From: Bacillota bacterium | Lineage (GTDB): Bacteria > Bacillota > Clostridia > Saccharofermentanales > UBA5734 | DNA: 12,299 bases | Assembly: GCA_023438965.1 (NCBI GenBank) | Contig: JAEXPB010000121.1 | Coordinates: 1 to 12,299 of the forward strand | Reading direction: 5' to 3' | Shown here: positions 7,170-12,299 of the stretch, one piece after another | Layout: each line of letters starts with the position of its first letter | How positions within the stretch are numbered: the stretch's first letter is position 1 | The notes under the pieces: model-generated | The model's database searches: none | What the model was told of the DNA's origin: nothing | The model's input: the letters and a program-made list of their open reading frames with translations, nothing else | Translations under genes and position numbers: made by a program

Positions 7170-9079
7170 TCGCACCCAAGCCGCTGGCCGCTGCCTTCAA
7201 GGACTTTGACCTTCTGCCGGATGGCCGGCGTTTTGCCTTTTGGGACTGCGCGACAGTTTTCGGCAAGACCTGGTTCGTCGATGGCAGCAATCCCGAAGCC
7301 GACGATGCGAATCCGGGAACGGTCCACAAACCGTTCCGAACCATCGGACAAGCCGCCGGGATCGCCAAGGCCGGCGAAAAGGTCATCATCCGGGCCGGCA
7401 TCTACCGTGAGACCGTCAATCCGGCCAACGGCGGCCGATCAGCCCAGGAAATGGTCAGTTTCGAGGCGGCGCCCGGCGAACAGGTGGTCATCAGCGGCGC
7501 CGAGATCTGGCAGGCGGACTGGCAGCCTTCGATCGGCTATCGCCAGACGGCGGCGGCGGATGAACTGGATCTTTTCTCCCTGGACGATACCGTCTATTAT
7601 TCGCCAAACACGGCCGCCCGGGTGTGGCGGGGCCGTCTGCCCAGGCATTTTTTCATCGGCAGCAATCCCTTCGCCATGATGAACGCGTCCAGCCTGGGGT
7701 TTGTGCCGACGGCCGATTCGCTGCCGCATCTGGCGTCGCCGAAAATGATCGTCCATATGAATCCTGAACCGATGCTCCTGCGGCAAGGCCTGCTGTTTTG
7801 CGACGGCCAGCCGCTGCGCCAGGTGCTGCGGCCGCATGAGCTCTGGCTCGCTGACGGCACCTACTGGGTGGAGGAAGACGGACTGGCGATCCATTTCCGG
7901 CTGCCCGGCGACCGTTCGCCCAAGGACTGCCTGCTGGAAGTGACAACCCGGGCCCAGGGCTTTGTTCCGGACTTTCGCGGCGCCGGCTACATCCGCCTGC
8001 GCAGCCTGCGCTTCGAGAAATTCGCCAATCCGTTCATCCCGCCGCAGAAAGGCGCCATCTCGACGAACTGCGGCCATCACTGGATTATCGAGGGCTGCCA
8101 GGTCAGCTGGACCAATTCGGTTGGCATCGACATCGGCTTCCTCAGCCATTTTGTCCTGCAGGACGGCATTCGCGGCGGACACATCATCCGACGCAACCGA
8201 ATCGAGCACTGCGGCGTCTGCGGCATCTGCGGTCTGCCAACCCGGGGGCGCTATTTGGAGTCTGTCCTGATCGAGGACAATTGCCTGCAAGGCAATTGCT
8301 GGCAGGATATCGAGCTGATGTGGGAAAGCGCTGCGATCAAGAACCATTATACCAAGGACTGCCTCTACCGCCGGAACATCATTCTGGATACCGTCTTCGG
8401 CGCGGGGATCTGGCTGGACAAGTGCATCAACAACAGCCGGGTCTGCGGCAATGTCCTGATCAATTGCCGCAGCACACTTTATGGCCTGATCTTCATTGAG
8501 GCGACTTATGATCCGGTGGTGGTCGACCACAACCTGATCTGGGGCGTCAGCTGCCATGTCGCACCGGATGGCACGCGCTCCGGCGGTCATGGCGTTTACG
8601 AGCATGAGGTCGACAACCTGACGATTGTCAACAATCTGGTCTTCGCGGCCGAAGGCGCCGGGATCCACTGCGCCTACACACCGCCCGGCTCCGCGCGGCT
8701 GATTCGCGGGCGCCGCGGCACCTTCAACCGCAATGGGAATATCCTGGAGAATCTGATTCATGACTGCGGTCACTGGATTGATCTGCCGACCGCAGACAAT
8801 ACCTGCGACCGCAATCTTTTCGGCGCCGCCACCGGCACAGCGGCCACCCTGAACATCCTGGCCGACCAGGAGAAACATAACCTGGAATCCTGGCGGCAAG
8901 TCCGCGGTTTTGACCGCGCCAGCCGGCAGATCGAACTGGCAGCAAAGATTGACCCGCAGGACCTGGCTTTGGACTTGACGTTCACGGGCACCAGCGGGAA
9001 GAAACATCTGGACCTCAATCTCCATCGGCCGGAGGATCTGATCATCTTCTGGAAGGACCTGCGCCTGATGCTCGATTGA
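7166..9079 (+). CDS. Right-handed beta-helix glycoside hydrolase, GH120 (beta-xylosidase)-like
   Basis: 637 aa from the ATG at 7166, which overlaps the ancestral GH28 stop (ATGA) and has a modest GGTGA 7 bases upstream. A GTG at 7136 would add 10 residues, but its GGAGGA lies only 3 bases away, so I prefer 7166. There is no signal peptide. Residues 36-90 form a DUF1565-like opening (WFVDGSNP, NPGTVHKPFRTI, IYRETVNPANGG). The middle and C-terminal parts are repeated beta-helix rungs (WIIEGCQV, HIIRRNRIEHC, VVVDHNLIWG, LTIVNNLVF). From memory, the Thermoanaerobacterium GH120 beta-xylosidase has a WLD nucleophile and an FVE acid/base 23 residues apart. Here WLDK gives Asp418 and FIEATYDP gives Glu445, 27 apart, and VDHN follows in both. 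The length (about 640 aa) also agrees. Likely role: removal of xylose or a related sugar from oligosaccharides. Another beta-helix hydrolase family (for example GH141) is possible. Confidence 0.7.
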   Translation: MIAPKPLAAAFKDFDLLPDGRRFAFWDCATVFGKTWFVDGSNPEADDANPGTVHKPFRTIGQAAGIAKAGEKVIIRAGIYRETVNPANGGRSAQEMVSFEAAPGEQVVISGAEIWQADWQPSIGYRQTAAADELDLFSLDDTVYYSPNTAARVWRGRLPRHFFIGSNPFAMMNASSLGFVPTADSLPHLASPKMIVHMNPEPMLLRQGLLFCDGQPLRQVLRPHELWLADGTYWVEEDGLAIHFRLPGDRSPKDCLLEVTTRAQGFVPDFRGAGYIRLRSLRFEKFANPFIPPQKGAISTNCGHHWIIEGCQVSWTNSVGIDIGFLSHFVLQDGIRGGHIIRRNRIEHCGVCGICGLPTRGRYLESVLIEDNCLQGNCWQDIELMWESAAIKNHYTKDCLYRRNIILDTVFGAGIWLDKCINNSRVCGNVLINCRSTLYGLIFIEATYDPVVVDHNLIWGVSCHVAPDGTRSGGHGVYEHEVDNLTIVNNLVFAAEGAGIHCAYTPPGSARLIRGRRGTFNRNGNILENLIHDCGHWIDLPTADNTCDRNLFGAATGTAATLNILADQEKHNLESWRQVRGFDRASRQIELAAKIDPQDLALDLTFTGTSGKKHLDLNLHRPEDLIIFWKDLRLMLD

Positions 9080-9106
9080 ACCATGCCCGGGTGTTTTTGA
9101 CGGGAC

Positions 9107-9136
9107 TTGCCGGCAGCTGTTCATTTCGATTATGAT
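9107..9136 (+). promoter_or_regulatory. Possible promoter for the mutarotase gene
   Basis: TTGCCG (9107-9112) and TATGAT (9131-9136) are 18 bases apart, matching 4 of 6 and 5 of 6 consensus positions. The 87-bp gap here is the longest in the plus-strand cluster, which leaves room for an internal promoter. Readthrough from upstream is equally possible. Confidence 0.35.
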
Positions 9137-9156
9137 AATAAGATTGAATTTATGAT

Positions 9157-9161
9157 GGAGG
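9157..9161 (+). promoter_or_regulatory. Ribosome binding site GGAGG
   Basis: GGAGG lies 5 bases before the ATG at 9167. This favours 9167 over the longer in-frame alternative at 9107 and over the ATG at 9173, which would be 11 bases away. Confidence 0.7.
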
Positions 9162-9166
9162 TCGTG

Positions 9167-10024
9167 ATGAACATGCCAAACGATGGTGAACAAACAGTCC
9201 GCCTGCAGGCCGGCAACTGGCAGGCCGATATTCTGCCTGGCTTCGGCGCCAACCTTATCCGCCTGAACGTGGCCGGACAAGAAATCCTGCGAACACCGCC
9301 GGATCTGGCGACACTCGCTGCCTCGCCCTTCCTGTACGGCACACCGGTCCTGATGCCGCCGAACCGGACAGCCGACGGCCGATTCACCTTCGCGGGACAG
9401 CAGTGGGAACTGCCTCTGACTGAGCCGGCTCGCGGCAACCACATCCATGGCTTCATCTACCGGGCGCCTTATCGGATCCGCCGGGCGGACAACGACTGCC
9501 TGGTTTGCGACTATACCTATCCGGGCGATCCCTACCCCTTTATCTTTACGATAACCATGACATTTACCCTGAATACAGCCGGCCTGCGTCAGGAAATTGC
9601 CATCCGGAATGACGGTCAGGGCCCGATGCCGGTAGTGCTGGCCCTGCATACAACCTTTGCGAAGCCGGCCAGCTTCCGCGTCCCGATTGGGCAACGCTGG
9701 GAAACCGACAGCCGGTTCATTCCCACCGGCCGGATGTTGGCGCTGACCGAACAGGAACAGCAGTATGCCGCAACCTGCATCCTGGAAAACCAGGTTATCT
9801 CCGGTTTTTATACGGCTGCCGGTCATGCTGCCGACATCGGCGACTATCGCTATGCCGTTTCCGAATGTTTCGATCAATGGGTGCTTTTCAATGGCGGACA
9901 ACAGGATTACCTGTGCGTTGAGCCGCAAATCGGCCCGGTCAACAGCTTGAACCGGCCGGGCAGTTATCCGGTTCTGGCGGCCGGCGAGACGTTCACCGCC
10001 TGGACAGCGATCTCCCGCCGGTAG
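9167..10024 (+). CDS. Aldose 1-epimerase (mutarotase, GalM-type)
   Basis: 285 aa from the ATG at 9167. The family interconverts the alpha and beta anomers of free aldoses in the cytoplasm, so that newly released sugars can enter isomerase or kinase steps. Recognisable features are a beta-sandwich opening (WQADILPGFGANLIRLNVAGQ), PNRTADGRFTFAGQ, NHIHGF with His92 and His94, LHTTF with His161, and CVEPQIGPVNSLN with Glu252. By family analogy His161 is the general acid and Glu252 the general base, with His94 binding substrate. No signal peptide is present. The gene follows the GH120-like gene by 87 bases on the same strand and ends convergent to dinB. Its place at the end of a hydrolase cluster fits processing of the monosaccharides that the upstream enzymes release. 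The sugar specificity is not visible; related hexose-phosphate mutarotases are a less likely alternative. Confidence 0.88.
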   Translation: MNMPNDGEQTVRLQAGNWQADILPGFGANLIRLNVAGQEILRTPPDLATLAASPFLYGTPVLMPPNRTADGRFTFAGQQWELPLTEPARGNHIHGFIYRAPYRIRRADNDCLVCDYTYPGDPYPFIFTITMTFTLNTAGLRQEIAIRNDGQGPMPVVLALHTTFAKPASFRVPIGQRWETDSRFIPTGRMLALTEQEQQYAATCILENQVISGFYTAAGHAADIGDYRYAVSECFDQWVLFNGGQQDYLCVEPQIGPVNSLNRPGSYPVLAAGETFTAWTAISRR

Positions 10025-10036
10025 TTCAACCGGCGG
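10015..10036. repeat. Hairpin at the end of the mutarotase gene
   Basis: CCGCCGG (10015-10021) and CCGGCGG (10030-10036) form a 7-bp stem with an 8-base loop that spans the TAG stop at 10022. No T-run follows on either strand. It could cap the 3' end of one or both convergent transcripts, but it is not a standard intrinsic terminator. The rest of the 64-bp gap to dinB shows nothing clear. Confidence 0.4.
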
Positions 10037-10088
10037 CAAGCCATACTGGCCATCGCGGCAGATGGACGCCGCCGAGGCGGTCTGTTCG

Positions 10089-11324
10089 CTAGAAAAAGGA
10101 AACCGGGAAGATCACATGGTCTTCTTTGGGCGCCAGGTCGGACAGCCGGGTATCCTGCAGCATCAGGCCGCGTTGGACGATGAAATGGCCATAACGGGTT
10201 CGCAGGCTCTCGACCGTCCGCTCCAGCGCTTCCTGGCGTCGGGACTGGCGATCCCAGAAAGACAGCTGACGATAATCCGAAGCCAGCACCAGATCGGCGC
10301 CCCGGATGCCGACACTGCGGATGCCCTGCTGCCAGGTGTAATTATTGCGGAACAGGTCCATGGCCACCTGGGTCATCACGGAGGCAAGGCAAGTTGGCGC
10401 AGCCATCTTGTGCTGGCGTTCAAAAGAAGCGAGCTGCCGGTCGCGGATGCATATCTGGACCGTTCGGCACAAGAAGCCCAGCTCGCGCATGCGGGCTGCT
10501 ACCGCCTCGGCCAGAATGAAAAAAGTCATGCGCACATCGGCGTCGCAGACCAGGTCGCGCGGGGTTGTCGTACTGTGCCCGATTGACTTGATGTCGCTGG
10601 TCTCGCCGGTTCGGGCCACCGGCGAGTAATCCTGCCCATTGGCAAAACTCCAGAGCACCTCGCCCCACTTGCCCAGGAAGGAGCGCAGGAAAAGCGGATC
10701 GGCCTGCGCCACCCGGCCGATCGTGGTCAAAGAAATCCGCTTGAGCTTGCCCCAGGTGGCCGGGCCGATATAAAGCAGCTCGCGGGCCGGCAACGGCCAG
10801 ATCATCTGCTTGAAATTATCCGGCGTGATGACAATTGTGGCATCCGGCTTTTTCAGGTCACTGCCCAGCTTGGCAAAAATTTTGTTGAAACTGACCCCAA
10901 CGGAGGCGGTGATACCGAGCTCGTCGCGAATACGCCGCCGAATCTCGTCGGCGATGGCCGGCCCGCTGCCGGCTGTTCCGGATCCGGTCACATCCAGCCA
11001 GGCTTCATCCAGGCCGAAGGGCTCGACCTGATCGGTATAGTCGGCATAAATGGCGCGCGCCGCCCGGGCAAAACGCAGATAGCGGGCGAAATCGGCCTTG
11101 ACTGCCACCAGGCCGGGGCATTTGCCGCGGGCTTGCCAAATGGGCTCGCCGGTTATGATGCCAGCGCTTTTAGCGAGGTAATTCTTGGCCAGGACGATAC
11201 CATGGCGCAGCTCGGGGTCACCGCAGACGATGACCGGCTTGTTGCGCAGTTCAGGATGGTACAGACACTCTACGCTGGCATAGAAGTTATTCATGTCACT
11301 GTGCAGAATAATGCGGTCTACCAC
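10089..11324 (-). CDS. dinB: DNA polymerase IV (Y-family translesion polymerase, DinB)
   Basis: 411 aa from the GTG at 11324. This polymerase copies past damaged template bases during the SOS response, without proofreading. The palm carries HSDMNNFYASVE (Asp10) and GLDEAWLDV (Asp106-Glu107), the metal-binding acids of Y-family enzymes. Next come the helix-hairpin-helix-like thumb (LYIGPATWGKLK) and the little-finger domain (IKSIGHSTTTPRDL onward). QLSFWD at about 353-358 matches the beta-clamp-binding QLxLF-type motif. The length is usual for the family. Start choice: GGAGGTGA (minus strand, 11334-11327) overlaps the GTG at 11330 and sits 5 bases before the GTG at 11324, so 11324 is the likely start. 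The promoter and SOS box lie directly upstream. The gene runs convergent to the sugar cluster and is functionally unrelated to it, so it probably marks the cluster's right border. Confidence 0.95.
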   Translation of the reverse strand: MVDRIILHSDMNNFYASVECLYHPELRNKPVIVCGDPELRHGIVLAKNYLAKSAGIITGEPIWQARGKCPGLVAVKADFARYLRFARAARAIYADYTDQVEPFGLDEAWLDVTGSGTAGSGPAIADEIRRRIRDELGITASVGVSFNKIFAKLGSDLKKPDATIVITPDNFKQMIWPLPARELLYIGPATWGKLKRISLTTIGRVAQADPLFLRSFLGKWGEVLWSFANGQDYSPVARTGETSDIKSIGHSTTTPRDLVCDADVRMTFFILAEAVAARMRELGFLCRTVQICIRDRQLASFERQHKMAAPTCLASVMTQVAMDLFRNNYTWQQGIRSVGIRGADLVLASDYRQLSFWDRQSRRQEALERTVESLRTRYGHFIVQRGLMLQDTRLSDLAPKEDHVIFPVSFF

Positions 11325-11326
11325 GG

Positions 11327-11334
11327 TCACCTCC
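11327..11334 (-). promoter_or_regulatory. Ribosome binding site of dinB
   Basis: GGAGGTGA on the minus strand is close to a full match to the 16S anti-SD. It includes the GTG at 11330 and so points to the GTG at 11324 as the true start. Confidence 0.75.
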
Positions 11335-11338
11335 CTCG

Positions 11339-11360
11339 TAACAGAACAATTGTTCTGTTA
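11339..11360. promoter_or_regulatory. LexA operator (SOS box) of dinB
   Basis: A perfect 22-bp palindrome (11-bp arms, no spacer) with the core GAAC-AATT-GTTC at 11344-11355. This is the Gram-positive LexA box form GAAC-N4-GTTC. It abuts the -10 element of the dinB promoter and covers the expected transcription start near 11353, so LexA binding would block initiation and DNA damage would release it. No lexA gene is in the window. Confidence 0.88.
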
Positions 11361-11388
11361 TTATAGCGTGAAAAACCGCCGATGGCAA
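11360..11388 (-). promoter_or_regulatory. dinB promoter
   Basis: On the minus strand, TTGCCA (11388-11383) and a perfect TATAAT (11365-11360) are separated by 17 bases, nearly ideal for a sigma-A/sigma-70 promoter. The start would fall about 30 bases before the dinB start codon, inside the SOS palindrome. Confidence 0.85.
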
Positions 11389-12268
11389 GACCGTTCGACC
11401 GGGATTCGATCGATTTGGATAAAGATTGGTTGATTTGTGCATGGCTCGCATATAGACATAATGCTAGAATGTTGAGCAGGATCCGTTTCCTCAGCCGTCA
11501 CTATGTACATAAAGAAATTCAGGGTGAGGTGCGACATGTTTGAAAACACCATGGATACCAGATGAATGACGCGTCGGTTGTGCCCGCATCCGGCCGATTG
11601 CTGTCCATGGCTGCCGGTTGACTGGCATCAGCGGCCGCTGACAAAAAATTCTATGATCTGATTGCCTGGCATGGTATACTTATGTCAGATGATCTGAATG
11701 GAAAGATATGGCCGCAGCGGTTTTCAGCTGCTGGCCTCATGCCCCAGGATACCGTCGGCAAGCCGCAGAAGATGATTGCCCAGCCAGATTGACTGGTTAT
11801 GGAGGACGGATGGCAGATCACTGGCACAAATCACGGTTCGTTGTTGCATGGAATAAACGAGGCATGGCCGTTGTACGGCCGCTGATAAGCACAGTCCGTT
11901 GGATTAAAGCGAGAATACGGCTGCGATTCAGTATTCTGTTAGCTTTTTCAGAGAATATATAAATATATTAATGCAATTATCACAAATGATCTACTAACGC
12001 CAATAAACAGTCCAATGGAAGAGGAATCTTTTTGCCACAATTTTGAACGATTTACCGACATAATTTGCCAACATGGCCGAAAACGGAGGCGATCGTCGGG
12101 AAATGACCGGGAAACGGTTCGGAAAAGCAGACATAGACGGGTATTGGGCTTGAATTATGTCTGGTCGGTCCGGATTCGGCTCATGATAGCCCTTGACTGA
12201 TTATCCGGATTGACTAATCAATGGGGGAGGAGATTCGTACAAATTGGCAATTGATGTGGATTATGGAC
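11389..12268. other. Gene-poor stretch with no convincing coding region
   Basis: About 880 bases of visibly lower GC than the rest, with an AT-rich island at 11935-12000. The open frames here (84 aa from 11708, 61 aa from 12015, 63 aa on the minus strand ending at 11361) lack good ribosome binding sites, recognisable motifs and the GC3 bias of neighbours, so I do not call them genes. One frame (11622-11792, broken by TGA at 11790, then 11793-11885) reads more protein-like and may be a decayed gene. There is a palindrome next to an extended -10 element at 11672-11697, a short AT palindrome at 11954-11969 (AATATAT-AA-ATATATT), and a GGCCGT-TGT-ACGGCC hairpin at 11866-11880 without a T-tract. 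No tRNA, CRISPR or insertion-sequence ends were seen. Confidence 0.6.
11672..11697 (+). promoter_or_regulatory. Possible extended -10 promoter with palindromic operator
   Basis: TGGTATACT (11672-11680) is an extended -10 element (TGN-TATACT). Five bases later is the perfect palindrome TCAGAT-G-ATCTGA (11685-11697), where transcription would start. A half-site copy, ATGATCTGA, occurs 36 bases earlier at 11653-11661. No good -35 is visible, and no clear gene follows. It could drive a small RNA or a lost gene. Confidence 0.3.
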
Positions 12269-12297
12269 TTGACATTGTTTCAACGTCACGGTATATT
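12269..12297 (+). promoter_or_regulatory. Strong promoter at the right edge, reading out of the window
   Basis: A perfect TTGACA (12269-12274) is followed after exactly 17 bases by TATATT (12292-12297), 5 of 6 matches. Transcription would start beyond the window, so a plus-strand gene probably begins just to the right, divergent from dinB. Two small inverted repeats lie upstream: TGATTA-N11-TAATCA (12198-12220) and ATTGA-CTAA-TCAAT (12209-12222). They may be binding sites. Confidence 0.6.
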
Positions 12298-12299
12298 AT

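Noticed and set aside
7439..10039. Very long minus-strand open frame (866 codons)
   Set aside because: It lies opposite the GH120-like and mutarotase genes, which have clear motifs and ribosome binding sites. Long antisense frames are expected in GC-rich coding DNA, and its translation shows no recognisable domain.
10066..10080. GC-rich hairpin as the dinB terminator
   Set aside because: CCGCC-GA-GGCGG leaves a loop too small to form as written, and no T-run follows on the minus strand.
11708..11962. 84-aa frame as a small gene
   Set aside because: The purine stretch GGAAAG is only 2 bases from the ATG, there is no recognisable motif, and another frame over the same DNA looks more protein-like.
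11954..11969. AT-rich palindrome as an attachment site or replication origin element
   Set aside because: A 7-bp arm palindrome of only A and T is easily found by chance in an AT-rich island, and no integrase or replication gene is nearby.
12015..12200. 61-aa frame as a small basic protein
   Set aside because: No ribosome binding site upstream, an Arg-rich chance-like tail, and no similarity I can name.
12226..12299. Gene starting near the GGAGGAG at 12226-12232
   Set aside because: The only start codon within range is a TTG 11 bases on (12244), and the following bases form a near-consensus promoter. The frame is too short before the edge to judge.

Overview
The window looks like a polysaccharide-degradation locus from a GC-rich, probably Firmicutes-type anaerobe. 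It ends at an SOS-regulated DNA polymerase gene and a gene-poor flank. The Gram-positive assignment is an inference. It rests on strong GGAGG-type ribosome binding sites, the Bacillus/Clostridium-type LexA operator GAAC-N4-GTTC in front of dinB, and close matches to the TTGACA/TATAAT promoter consensus. The code is standard: TGA, TAA and TAG all occur as natural stops.

Positions 1-5899 hold three genes in a row for related TIM-barrel glycoside-hydrolase-like proteins (best guess DUF6259-type). The first is cut by the left edge. The second and third are a tandem duplicate of equal length (668 aa, about 90% identical by hand count). A terminator-like hairpin separates the first gene from the second. 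Positions 5943-7169 hold a GH28-family (polygalacturonase-like) beta-helix gene. Its reading frame is broken near the 3' end by two in-frame stops, so the intact frame codes for only 353 aa. Positions 7166-9079 code for a second right-handed beta-helix enzyme resembling GH120 beta-xylosidases. Its start codon overlaps the ancestral GH28 stop as ATGA. Positions 9167-10024 code for an aldose 1-epimerase (mutarotase).

These plus-strand genes are closely spaced and look like one catabolic operon, with possible internal terminator and promoter points. None of the enzymes whose N-terminus is visible has a signal peptide. The likely picture is cytoplasmic trimming of imported pectin- or xylan-type plant oligosaccharides, with the mutarotase feeding the released sugars into metabolism. 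No transporter or regulator gene lies in the window.

Convergent to this cluster is dinB (10089-11324, minus strand), a Y-family translesion polymerase. It has a near-consensus promoter with a perfect palindromic SOS box over the expected transcription start. From about 11390 to the right edge there is about 900 bp of lower-GC DNA with no convincing gene. It holds fragments of a possibly decayed frame, a palindrome beside an extended -10 element, and a near-perfect sigma-A promoter at the right edge pointing out of the window.
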